From assembly GCA_964455375.1 (NCBI GenBank), contig CAYVXE010000132.1, forward strand, positions 1 through 11,204: a DNA stretch of 11,204 bases. Direction: 5' to 3'. Positions 1 to 8,800 of the stretch are shown in pieces. The position numbers and the translations under genes are program-made. The notes under the pieces are model-generated. The model searched no databases and was not told where the DNA came from. It saw nothing but the letters and a program-made list of their open reading frames with translations. Numbering within the stretch: position 1 is the stretch's first letter; every line of letters starts with the position of its first letter. The DNA is from CAYVXE01 sp964455375 (GTDB lineage: Bacteria; Zhuqueibacterota; Zhuqueibacteria; Oceanimicrobiales; Oceanimicrobiaceae).

Positions 1-6
1 ATTCGA

Positions 7-142
7 AAAAGCAAATGCTGCAACTGGCCTCAAATCCTCCCTGTCCCTCCTTTACGAAAGGAGGGCACTTTCTAAGCTGATGGTCGATTTTATCTAACAT
101 CATGAGTGTCCAATTAAGTTTCGGTTGTCAGCATTTGCTTTT
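7..142. repeat. 136-bp element bounded by 14-bp perfect inverted repeats (MITE-like candidate)
   Basis: The segment at 7-20 (aaaagcaaatgctg) is the exact reverse complement of 129-142 (cagcatttgctttt). Inside lies a second perfect hairpin, ccctccttt/aaaggaggg at 45-53 and 57-65 with a 3-base loop. No run of T follows the hairpin on either strand, so it does not look like a terminator. No reading frame of useful length lies inside. Short non-coding elements with terminal inverted repeats are typical of MITEs and REP-like sequences. No target-site duplication is apparent, and the left flank is only six bases long, so the mobile-element reading is inference. Confidence 0.4.
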
Positions 143-293
143 AACACCCCCCTTTAATTCCCCCCGAGGGGAACTAAGGGGAGTGTTCCCGCTAGCTTCA
201 AAAAACAAGTCGCGTTTGAAATTCCAAGTGCTTTCGACCTTGGTTTTTAATTACTTGTAGATATCTGTCTCAGCTTTAACCGGACACTCATGA
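100..293. repeat. Imperfect 18-bp inverted repeat pair interlocked with the preceding element
   Basis: Positions 100-117 pair with 276-293 in inverted orientation at 16 of 18 positions. The outer 12 (tcatgagtgtcc / ggacactcatga) are perfect, followed by two mismatches and four more matches. The pair starts inside the 7-142 element and ends 36 bases before the peptidase start codon. The arms could be the ends of a deleted transposon, a MITE, or paired protein-binding sites. No transposase fragment was recognised between them and no flanking duplication is evident. Confidence 0.35.
143..187. repeat. C-rich/G-rich imperfect palindrome
   Basis: The left arm (143-163, ending tttaattcccc) pairs with the right arm (168-187, ggggaactaaggggagtgtt) around a 4-base loop, with a few mismatches and one bulged base. 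Polypyrimidine-polypurine hairpins of this kind are common in dispersed intergenic REP-like repeats. It lies between the arms of the 100-293 repeat. It has no T-tract and sits upstream of a gene, so a terminator is less likely. Confidence 0.4.
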
Positions 294-329
294 AGAAGAA
301 TAATGTATTACTAAACAAACCGGGAAAAT

Positions 330-2030
330 ATGAAAAAGCTACTCTTTGTTTTATTTGTCTTTGTAAATATACATCTTGCTACAGGACAATCGCTGAAAGA
401 ATCCTTTAACCTCGCCAGGCAGGATACGCTTCGGGGTGCGCTCACACCACTGCGCACCTGTTATGATGTGCTGTATTATCATCTGAATGTGAAAATTGAC
501 CCTGGCAACCAAACAATTTCAGGCAGTAATCAAATCCGTTTTAAAGTCATCACAAATTTTAGCCGTTTGCAGATCGACCTTGTCAAAAAAATGAAGATCG
601 AAAAAATCGTCTTCAATCATCAACCACTAAAATTCACAAGGGATCTTGGTGCGGTTTATATCGACTTTCCGGAAGACCTGAAAAGGGGTGACATCCACGA
701 TATTACGGTCTATTATTCAGGAAAACCTTTAGTTGCTGAACGACCGCCCTGGGATGGCGGCATTGTCTGGAGCAAAGATGCACACGGCAATCCCTGGGTG
801 GCTGTGACCGTGCAGGGAACCGGCGCTTATCAATGGTGGCCAAACAAGGAACATCAATCCGATGAGCCCGACAGCGTCCTCATCAGCATCACAACACCAG
901 ACACACTGATGGACGTTTCCAACGGACGACTGCGCAACAAAAAAAACCTCAACAATGGTTGGACGCGCTGGGACTGGTTCGTGAGCAACCCGATTAACAA
1001 TTATAATGTAACCTTCAATATTGCTAAATATGCCCACTTCGATGACACATACATTAGTGCCGTAGATGGGGACACATTAACACTCGATTATTATGTTTTA
1101 CCGGAAAACCTGGAGAAAGCCAAAAAGCAATTTCAGCAGGTAAAATCCATGCTTGCCTGTTTTGAAAAACGCTTTGGCAAATATCCCTTTTATAAAGATG
1201 GTTACAAATTGGTGGAAGCACCGCATCTGGGCATGGAGCACCAAAGTGCGGTCGCCTACGGGAATCATTATTTAAACGGCTATCGGGGTCGTGCTTCTTC
1301 TGAAGAAGGTTTGCGGTTTGATTTCATTATCGTTCACGAAAGTGCACATGAATGGTGGGGAAACAGTGTCACATCCAAGGATATCGCCGATATGTGGATT
1401 CACGAAAGCTTTGCCGCGTATGCTGAGGCGCTTTACGTCGAATGCCAATACGGTTATCAGGCATACTTAAACTATCAAAACGGGAAAAAATATGGCGTCA
1501 GAAATGATCGACCAATCATCGGTCCCTATGGAGTCAACCGGGAAGGCGCCAGCGATATGTACAATAAAGGCTCGCTCATTTTGCATACCTTACGGCATGT
1601 CATCGATGATGACAATCTCTGGTTTGCCATATTAAAGGGTATCCAGACAAAGTTCCGGCATCAAACGGTGACGGCTGATGATATTTTCAACTACATTAAC
1701 AAAATGACCGGAACCGATTACAGCACCTTTTTTGATCAATATTTCAAACATACAACGATCCCGAAACTGCAGGTTGTTATCAGCAAACAAGGCAGCAAAG
1801 TCTCCGCACGTTACCGCTGGCAAGCAGACGGGGAAAATTTTGCAATGCCGGTAAAAGTGACGACTGCAAAAAACAACTTTGAATTTATTTACCCCACCTT
1901 AAAATGGCAAAGCACCAACTTAGATTTGATCGACCCTGAGGATTTTAAAGTGGCAGAAGATTTATTTTATATCGATGTCAAATTGCGTCTGGTTTACCGT
2001 CGGTCTAATGAACCTGCCGCACAATTTTAA
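330..2030 (+). CDS. Secreted M1-family zinc aminopeptidase
   Basis: This 566-residue protein should remove N-terminal residues from peptides outside the cytoplasm. Residues 1-19 form a signal peptide: MKK, a hydrophobic core (LLFVLFVFVNIHL), then ATG before Gln20. The N-terminal half is the beta-rich M1 domain. The exopeptidase motif appears as GMEHQ (301-305). The zinc site is HESAH (336-340) with the third ligand Glu359 exactly 18 residues on, in WIHESFA. Tyr411 in MYNKGS fits the catalytic tyrosine. The protein ends soon after the catalytic domain with a short beta-like tail, so it is a short M1 form without the long C-terminal helical domain of PepN-type enzymes. The start is chosen because it places the signal peptide exactly at the N terminus; no good Shine-Dalgarno precedes it. 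Substrate preference cannot be read from the sequence. The neighbours give no functional link. Confidence 0.93.
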   Translation: MKKLLFVLFVFVNIHLATGQSLKESFNLARQDTLRGALTPLRTCYDVLYYHLNVKIDPGNQTISGSNQIRFKVITNFSRLQIDLVKKMKIEKIVFNHQPLKFTRDLGAVYIDFPEDLKRGDIHDITVYYSGKPLVAERPPWDGGIVWSKDAHGNPWVAVTVQGTGAYQWWPNKEHQSDEPDSVLISITTPDTLMDVSNGRLRNKKNLNNGWTRWDWFVSNPINNYNVTFNIAKYAHFDDTYISAVDGDTLTLDYYVLPENLEKAKKQFQQVKSMLACFEKRFGKYPFYKDGYKLVEAPHLGMEHQSAVAYGNHYLNGYRGRASSEEGLRFDFIIVHESAHEWWGNSVTSKDIADMWIHESFAAYAEALYVECQYGYQAYLNYQNGKKYGVRNDRPIIGPYGVNREGASDMYNKGSLILHTLRHVIDDDNLWFAILKGIQTKFRHQTVTADDIFNYINKMTGTDYSTFFDQYFKHTTIPKLQVVISKQGSKVSARYRWQADGENFAMPVKVTTAKNNFEFIYPTLKWQSTNLDLIDPEDFKVAEDLFYIDVKLRLVYRRSNEPAAQF

Positions 2031-2110
2031 TTTAATTATGTCTTGCATTTCATTACAACTTCGCTTAATTTCAGGCGAATTGAATCACGCACACAAAACA
2101 GTGAACAACC

Positions 2111-3847
2111 ATGTCCTCAACAGTCCGAATCGCTCTGGCGCAAATCAACACCACAGTCGGTGATTTGCAGGGAAACAGCCATAAAATTTTGAGCTTCATC
2201 AAAAAAGCCGAAGAAGCTGAGGCAGATATCGTTCTTTTCCCTGAACTTGCCATTACCGGATATCCCCCCGAAGATTTACTTTTAAAGCACCGTTTCATCG
2301 AAGACAACAAAGAAATTCTGCAAAATATTGCCCGGGAGAACAACCGAATCATCTCCATTGTCGGCTTTGTGGATAATATGCTCGATCGCATCTACAACAG
2401 CGCTGCAATCTTATCCGGTGGGAAAATAGCAGCCACCTATCATAAAATTCAACTCCCGAATTACAGTGTTTTCGATGAAAAACGTTATTTCACCGCAGGA
2501 AAGCACCCGATGCTGTTTGAACAACATGGTATTAAGTTTGGTCTGAATATTTGTGAGGATATTTGGGTACCGAATGCGGTTACGGAGTGCCAGGCCTTTC
2601 ACGGCGGAGCTGAAATTATTTTGAGTCTTTCTGCATCTCCGTACTATGTGGATAAACGCGACGACCGGCTGGCCATGGTCAAAACCCGGGCACGAAAAAC
2701 ACGTACGAATATCGCTTATTTGAATCTCATTGGCGGTCAGGATGAACTTATTTTCGACGGCAACAGTCTGGTGGTGGATTATCGCGGTAAGGTATTGGCG
2801 GAAGGCAAACAATTCCAGGAAGATTTTCTGGTCGTGGACTTCGATATTCGTGACCTACGCTTATTTCGCAAGGAAGACCCGGTCTTTTATTCTGACAAAG
2901 TGACCTTTCATTCCGATTTAGACGTAAAATTCATGATGTTTCCTGTTGAAGAAACCACAGAGAAAGAAACCATTCCCAACCAGCCCTACACAGCTCTCAC
3001 AAAGTGGGAGGAAATTTACCATGCACTGGTATTGGGCACCAGAGACTATGTCACGAAAAACGGTTTCAAAAAAGTCGTCATCGGCCTCAGTGGCGGCATC
3101 GACTCTGCGCTGACCGCGGCCATCGCCACGGAAGCGCTGGGTGCAAAAAATGTCATCGGTGTGTTGATGCCGAGTGAAGTGACCTCCTCCACCAGTATGA
3201 CTGACGCCGAAGATTTAACGACAAATTTAGGCATTAAAAATTACATTATCCCTATTAAGGAACCCTTCAAAAATTACCTTGCCATATTAAAAGACGTTTT
3301 TTCCAACTACCCTGAAGATGTAACAGAAGAAAATTTGCAGGCCAGAATCCGCGGGAATATTCTCATGGCATTATCGAATAAATTCGGTTGGCTGGTTCTG
3401 ACCACCGGGAATAAGAGCGAGACCAGCGTAGGTTACTGCACGCTTTACGGCGATATGGCGGGAGGCTTTGCTGTCATCAAAGATGTTCCCAAAACCTGGG
3501 TCTATAAAATATGTGAGTATATCAATGAGACGGCGGGAAGAACCATCATTCCGCAATCCACCCTCACAAAAGCTCCTACAGCCGAATTACGAGTAGGACA
3601 AAAAGATCAGGATTCATTACCTCCGTATAAGCTTCTGGACAAAATTCTAGAAGAATATGTGGAGAACGATAAAACGATGCAAGAATTAATTGACCAGGGT
3701 TTCCCGCAAGAAATTGTAAAAGAAGTCACACGAAAAGTGGATGTCAACGAATATAAACGGCGACAGGCGCCACCAGGAATTAAGATCACCCACAAAGCAT
3801 TCGGAAAGGACCGCCGAATGCCCATCACCAACCGCTACAAAACCTGA
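2111..3847 (+). CDS. nadE: Glutamine-dependent NAD+ synthetase
   Basis: This 578-residue cytoplasmic enzyme makes NAD+ from nicotinate adenine dinucleotide, ATP and glutamine-derived ammonia, the last step of NAD synthesis. Residues 1 to about 260 are a nitrilase-type glutaminase domain. Its Glu-Lys-Cys triad is visible as Glu45 (FPELAITGYP), Lys112 (YHKIQLPN) and Cys148 (LNICEDIW). Residues of about 295-578 are the synthetase domain, with the ATP-pyrophosphatase loop SGGIDS at 327-332. The conserved stretches TTGNKSETSVGYCTLYGD and KAPTAELR follow. Both active sites look intact, so it should use glutamine rather than only free ammonia. The length suits the compact bacterial two-domain form. 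The start gives an N terminus (VRIALAQINTTVGD) that matches the nitrilase fold; no strong ribosome-binding site is seen. It lies 80 bases after the peptidase gene, and joint transcription with it is possible but not shown. Confidence 0.96.
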   Translation: MSSTVRIALAQINTTVGDLQGNSHKILSFIKKAEEAEADIVLFPELAITGYPPEDLLLKHRFIEDNKEILQNIARENNRIISIVGFVDNMLDRIYNSAAILSGGKIAATYHKIQLPNYSVFDEKRYFTAGKHPMLFEQHGIKFGLNICEDIWVPNAVTECQAFHGGAEIILSLSASPYYVDKRDDRLAMVKTRARKTRTNIAYLNLIGGQDELIFDGNSLVVDYRGKVLAEGKQFQEDFLVVDFDIRDLRLFRKEDPVFYSDKVTFHSDLDVKFMMFPVEETTEKETIPNQPYTALTKWEEIYHALVLGTRDYVTKNGFKKVVIGLSGGIDSALTAAIATEALGAKNVIGVLMPSEVTSSTSMTDAEDLTTNLGIKNYIIPIKEPFKNYLAILKDVFSNYPEDVTEENLQARIRGNILMALSNKFGWLVLTTGNKSETSVGYCTLYGDMAGGFAVIKDVPKTWVYKICEYINETAGRTIIPQSTLTKAPTAELRVGQKDQDSLPPYKLLDKILEEYVENDKTMQELIDQGFPQEIVKEVTRKVDVNEYKRRQAPPGIKITHKAFGKDRRMPITNRYKT

Positions 3848-3864
3848 TTACTTTCTCATCTGAT

Positions 3865-3886
3865 AAATGACGTCTTTGTCATTTTT
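3865..3886 (+). terminator. Weak rho-independent terminator candidate after nadE
   Basis: aaatgac (3865-3871) and gtcattt (3878-3884) form a perfect 7-base-pair stem with a 6-base loop. The stem ends within a run of five T (3882-3886). It begins 18 bases after the nadE stop codon, where a terminator would be expected. The stem is AT-rich and its closing end overlaps the T-run, so it would be weak. Confidence 0.35.
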
Positions 3887-3922
3887 AAGAAAATCAATTA
3901 ATTTTTTTCTCATTTTTAAGAA
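3879..3922. repeat. 13-bp direct repeat in the nadE / acyl-CoA dehydrogenase spacer
   Basis: tcatttttaagaa occurs at 3879-3891 and again at 3910-3922, 31 bases apart (about three helical turns). A short palindrome, ccaaaaattgg, follows at 3959-3969. In a 275-base AT-rich spacer before a probable operon these could be regulator sites, but low-complexity AT sequence makes chance repeats likely. The rest of the 3848-4122 spacer shows no gene and no convincing promoter boxes. Confidence 0.25.
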
Positions 3923-4111
3923 TTATTTCCTGCAATTTCTCCCACTTTTAAAATTTTCCCAAAAATTGGTGCTGAAAAAACAATAGGTTAAATTACGACA
4001 AGCAGACTTCCCTGCAAGTTGAGTCTGGCATAATAGTTGTTTTATGTGCCTTATTCATTTTAAACCGCTCATCCATTCGAACACTTTTCAAAAATAAATA
4101 TAAATGCTGAT

Positions 4112-4117
4112 GGAGGG
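4112..4117 (+). promoter_or_regulatory. Ribosome-binding site of the acyl-CoA dehydrogenase gene
   Basis: ggaggg lies 5 bases before the ATG at 4123. It sits in the 10-base segment tggagggaaa, which recurs before the megasynthase start. It fixes the start codon. The two genes at the left of the window lack such a site. Confidence 0.75.
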
Positions 4118-4122
4118 AAATT

Positions 4123-5781
4123 ATGCATGCAGGAATTGACAAAGAAACATTAGACTTAACCATCGGTGCCATCCGTGAATTTACATCAGGGCGGCTCACC
4201 GATGAAAAACTTCTCGAATATGACGCCAAAGATGAGTTTCCGATAGACGTCGTACATGAAATGTGTGGGGAAGGATTGGGAATTCACCTCCTCTTTATCC
4301 CCGAAGAATTCGAAGGCATGGGCGGTGGTGCATTCGATGTTTACCGCGTTTGTGAAGAAATCGCCGCCATCGATATCGGCGTGGCCACCGGAGTTTTGGC
4401 GACTTTTTTAGGCAGTGACCCCATTGTTTTTGGCGCTACGTATGAACAAAAAAAACAGTGGATGACAAAGATTGCACAAGAGGGCTTGCTTATGGCATAC
4501 GGAGCAACTGAACCGGAGGCCGGCAGCGACTTAGGCGCTTTGCGAACCACCGCCACACCTGTACAAAAAAACGGTAATGTGACAGGATACAAAATAACCG
4601 GTAATAAACAATGGATCAGTAACGGCGGCTATGCCGACCTCTACACCATTTTAGCTAATGCACCGGGCGGCCCGAGCTGGTTTATCGTTGAAAAAGGATT
4701 AGAAGGGTTCAGCCACGGCAGACCGGAGGATAAGCACGGTATCCGCGCCAGCAACACAGCAGCCCTCTCTCTGGATAACGTTTATGTCGATATCGACCGC
4801 CTCGTGGGCGGCGTCGAAGGTCAGGGATTGATCCAGGCACAATTAGTATTCGGTTACACCCGCTTGATGGTTGCAGCCTTTGGCCTTGGTGGCGGTTGGG
4901 CAGCGCTCAATCGTGCCATCCCCTACTCCAAAGAACGCATTCAGGGCGGTCAACCGCTGTCGGAAAAACAGGGTTACACTCACAAGCTCATCGTTCCGCA
5001 CGTGGCGCGACTTGAAGCAGCGCGTGCCTACATAGAAGAGACGGCTGAACGTATCGACAGCGGCGGCGGCAACCTGAACACCGAGGGTGCCATCGCCAAA
5101 TATCTGGCCACTGAAGCCGGTAACATGGCCGCGGATGCAAGCATCCAGGCGCTGGGCGGCTACGGTTACACCAAAGAATACATGGTGGAAAAAATCAAAC
5201 GGGATGTCCGCATCACCACCATCTATGAAGGCACATCGGAAATTATGGAAATGACCATTTGCCGGGACCGCTGGCAAATGCACTTAAAAACCCGTGGCCG
5301 GCATTATCACGATGAAGCAAAAAAGATGGAGGAACTGCACGGCAAGGACCAAAATGTGGGTGCAGACATCGTCGCATTGGGTTTTCATGCTCTGGCTGAA
5401 ATCATGGAACGCTGCCGCATACAGCGGTTGACCCGCAACCAGCACATTCTATTCCGGCTTGGGGAACTCATCGCTTACGCAGAGTGCGCAGCCAGTCTGG
5501 CGCAACGTGCCACCCGTGCAGCAGATAATTCGCTCAATGAAAAAGCAGACACCCGCTTCAAACCGGATGCCCTGGCAGTGATCAGCCGGATTTTCGCACG
5601 GGAAGCGGCAATGAAGGTCGCAGAAGAGGGCATGCGCTGGGTCTACGGCGGCAATGGCATTCAAAACGGCGAATCACAACTTTTTGAACAAACGCTCAAT
5701 CTCACAGCGATTCACTGGGTTCAGGCAGGCTTATTAGACGACATGGACATGGTAGCTGATATCTTATATGAACGAAACTAA
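4123..5781 (+). CDS. Acyl-CoA dehydrogenase, long form with C-terminal extension
   Basis: This 552-residue flavoprotein should oxidise the alpha-beta bond of an acyl-thioester to a trans-2-enoyl product, using FAD. The order is an N-terminal helical domain (about 1-120), a middle beta domain opening with YGATEPEAGSD (126-136), and a C-terminal helical domain. The middle domain also shows NKQWISNGGYAD and HGIRASNTA. In the C-terminal domain, IQALGGYGY precedes TIYEGTSEI, where Glu369 is in the usual catalytic-base position. A further 160 or so residues (about 390-552) form an extra helical region, as in the VLCAD/ACAD9 type; ordinary short- and medium-chain enzymes end near residue 380-390. 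No signal peptide is present. The megasynthase starts 44 bases downstream with the same ribosome-binding segment, so the two are probably co-transcribed. The enzyme may act on the synthase product or starter, but that is inference, and ordinary beta-oxidation remains possible. Chain-length specificity cannot be read. Confidence 0.93.
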   Translation: MHAGIDKETLDLTIGAIREFTSGRLTDEKLLEYDAKDEFPIDVVHEMCGEGLGIHLLFIPEEFEGMGGGAFDVYRVCEEIAAIDIGVATGVLATFLGSDPIVFGATYEQKKQWMTKIAQEGLLMAYGATEPEAGSDLGALRTTATPVQKNGNVTGYKITGNKQWISNGGYADLYTILANAPGGPSWFIVEKGLEGFSHGRPEDKHGIRASNTAALSLDNVYVDIDRLVGGVEGQGLIQAQLVFGYTRLMVAAFGLGGGWAALNRAIPYSKERIQGGQPLSEKQGYTHKLIVPHVARLEAARAYIEETAERIDSGGGNLNTEGAIAKYLATEAGNMAADASIQALGGYGYTKEYMVEKIKRDVRITTIYEGTSEIMEMTICRDRWQMHLKTRGRHYHDEAKKMEELHGKDQNVGADIVALGFHALAEIMERCRIQRLTRNQHILFRLGELIAYAECAASLAQRATRAADNSLNEKADTRFKPDALAVISRIFAREAAMKVAEEGMRWVYGGNGIQNGESQLFEQTLNLTAIHWVQAGLLDDMDMVADILYERN

Positions 5782-5811
5782 CAGCAACTGAAGAAAGACT
5801 TCCGACAATCT

Positions 5812-5817
5812 GGAGGG
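5812..5817 (+). promoter_or_regulatory. Ribosome-binding site of the megasynthase gene
   Basis: ggaggg lies 8 bases before the ATG at 5826, within tggagggaaa at 5811-5820, the same 10 bases as before the upstream gene. It supports the chosen start, which places the first ketosynthase strand (VAIVGVGA) directly after a short N terminus. Confidence 0.75.
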
Positions 5818-5825
5818 AAAAAAGG

Positions 5826-8800
5826 ATGAAAAATTCTACACACAAAGCGGTGGCAATCGTTGGCGTTGGCGCAGTTTTACCCGATGCTCCCGATGTGAAA
5901 ATATTCTGGCAAAATATAAAAAACGGCCGTTACAGTATCACGGAAACTCCCAAAGAACGCTGGGATACAAACCTGTATTTCGACCCGGATCCCAAAGCAC
6001 CGGACAAAAGCTACACAAAAATCGGTGGTTGGGTACGTGAGTTCAACTGGGAGCCGCTCAAATGGCGTTTGCCTATTCCGCCAAAGGTCAGCGATGTCAT
6101 GGACCTGACACAGAAATGGGCCATCATTGCTTCCCGTGAGGCGCTTCACGATTTTGGCTATCCCGACCGCGCACTGGACACTGAACGGACTGCCGTTATT
6201 TTCGGGAATGCCATGGGAGGCGATCAACATCTGTACAGCGCATCACGAATTTTTTTCCCGGAATACGCTCAGGCATTGGAGAATGCACCCAGTTTCACGA
6301 CGCTGCCAACAAGCCAGCGCAAAAAAATTGTCAATGAAATGCATACGACGATTGGCAAACTTTTCCCTCCTATCACCGAAGACACCATGCCGGGCGAATT
6401 ATCGAATATTATCGCCGGACGAATTGCGTCGCTCTTTAACTTGCGCGGTCCAAACTTTGTGACCGATGCAGCCTGTGCTTCGGCCATGGCAGCCTTGCAC
6501 TCAGCCATCAAAGGTCTGGAAGAATACGACTATGACGCCGTCCTCACCGGCGGTATCGATGCCAATATGAGCGCCTCCACTTATGTGAAATTCTGCAAAA
6601 TCGGCGCACTTTCTGCTACCGGTACCCGGCCCTACGCCAAAGGTGCCGATGGGTTTGTTATGGGTGAAGGCGCCGCGGTTTTCCTCATGAAACGGCTTGA
6701 AGATGCAGAACGGGATGGCGATAAAATTTATGCTGTCATACGCGGCCTGGGCGGCTCAAGTGATGGCAAAGGGAAAGGCATTACAGCTCCCAATCCCATC
6801 GGGCAACAGTTGGCGGTCCAACGAGGCTGGTACAATGCCGGTGTGCCGTTGACTTCCGCCGGCATGATCGAAGGGCACGGTACATCTACCGCTGTTGGTG
6901 ACGCTGCCGAACTTGAATGTATAAAGGAGGTTTTTGCCAATCAGGGTCTGCCAAAACAATCGATTCCTTTGGGTTCGGTAAAATCGAACATCGGTCATTT
7001 GAAAGGGGCAGCCGGGGCAGCGGGTATTTTAAAAGCAACGCTGGCATTACATGAAAAAGTCATTCCTCCGAGTTTGAACTTTAATGAACCGAATCCAAAA
7101 TTCGATTTTGCCAACTCGCCATTTTATGTAAATACGGAATTGCGCCCCTGGGATTTAAACGGCAAAGACATCAGACGGGCAGGCGCCAGCGCCTTTGGTT
7201 TTGGCGGCACAAACTTCCATACCGTGTTGGAAGAGTACATCCCCGGTCGTATCCAAAGTGAATTAAAACATAAAACCACAGTGCGTGGTGCGGATTTAAG
7301 CTTGCCTGCAAAAACGACAGCGAAAATTCCGCTGCGTGGAGCGCTGCTTCTTGGCGGCAACTCTGAAGCAGACATCGTGGAGCGCCTACGAAAGATTCTG
7401 AATGATGCAAAAAACGGCACAGCTCCGCAACCGGCCACACCATCTGAGAAGGATCTGCGCGCATCACTGCGATTGAGCATCGATTATGCCAACGCAGAAG
7501 AACTGGCTGCCAAAGCAGAAAAAGCACTCAAAGCTTTAGAGACACAAAACAGCGGCATGTGGCGGGTATTGCGGGCAAAAGGTGTTTTCTTACGCAAAGG
7601 AAGCGCCGGGAAAATTGCCTTTTTATTTACGGGTCAGGGGTCACAATATGTGAACATGCTACGGGATTTTCGGGACAAAGAATCCGTGGCGGCGGATACA
7701 TTTGCTGAAGCTGACCGGGTTATGGAACCGTTGTTGGGGAAACCACTCAGTGATTATATTTTTGTCAATGGAGCGGACAAAGAAAGCGTCAAACAGGCCG
7801 AAGAAGACCTGCGGCAAACGGCCATTACGCAGCCGGCGGTCTTGGCAACGGATACCGCACTCGCCCGCCTGCTCGGTACTTACGGTATCGAACCGGACAT
7901 GGTGATGGGACACAGCCTTGGCGAATATGGTGCCCTGGTGGCCTCCGGCGCTCTGCCATTTGCCGAAGCCCTGAAAGCCGTCAGCGCGCGTGGAACCGAA
8001 ATGACCAAAGTGTCCATGGAAGATAACGGCATGATGGCCGCCGTCTTTGGACGCATCGATAAAATTGAAGAGATCATTAAAAATATCGATGGGTATGTGG
8101 TTATCGCCAATATCAACAGTTACGGACAGGCGGTCATCGGTGGCGCAAGCGCTGCCGTACAGAAGGCCGTGAAGGCCGTACAGGCAGCCGGATTTACAGC
8201 GAGTCTGCTATCCGTGAGCCATGCATTTCATACAAAAATTGTAGCGCCCGCCAGCGAACCCATGAGACGGGTTTTACAGCAATTTAATCTACGCTCACCG
8301 CAGATTCCCATTATTTCAAATGTGACCGGAGAATTTTATCCCACGGGTGCGGATGTAAAACCGCACATAATCGATCTTCTTGCCCAACAAATCGCCTCGC
8401 CCGTACAATTTGTCAAAGGGCTGAATACACTGTACGATGCCGGCGCCCGTGTATTTGTGGAAGTGGGTCCAAAACGTGCCTTGCACGGTTTCGTAGAAGA
8501 TGTCCTCGGTAAAAAAGACGATGTCCTGGCATTGTCCACAAACCACCCGCGGCTCGGTGATCTTGCTTCCTTCAATCTTGCCTTGTGCGGGTTTTATGCA
8601 TCGGGGCATGGCGCCTGTAAACCGGAGCGGGAAAAAATAGACATGCACGCCGGCATTTCCGAAGCAAAGGAACAATTAGTGGCGGCCCAAACTCAACCCG
8701 TGAAAGAACTGAAAATGAATCCGGCGACATCACAATTCCAGAATGGAGATAACGAAAACCAATCTCAACAACCTGCTGATCGCTACCGGGAACTCGGCCA

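Noticed and set aside
45..65. Perfect 9-bp hairpin read as a terminator of an upstream gene
   Set aside because: No T-tract follows on either strand, and the hairpin sits inside the inverted-repeat element, which explains it better.
16..81. 21-codon frame in the left intergenic region
   Set aside because: It lies inside the inverted-repeat element, runs through the hairpin, and has no ribosome-binding site.
290..409. Short + strand frame starting ATGAAGAAG just before the peptidase
   Set aside because: It is only 39 codons, in a different frame, and overlaps the signal-peptide coding region, which has a far better start at 330.
4076..4104. Possible sigma-70 promoter with tataaa at 4099-4104
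   Set aside because: The -10 box is reasonable but the -35 (ttcgaa) matches only about half the consensus. The implied transcript start would fall on the ribosome-binding site.
4843..5283. 146-codon - strand reading frame opposite the acyl-CoA dehydrogenase
   Set aside because: It is antisense to the conserved catalytic region (TIYEGTSEI) and has no recognisable domain.
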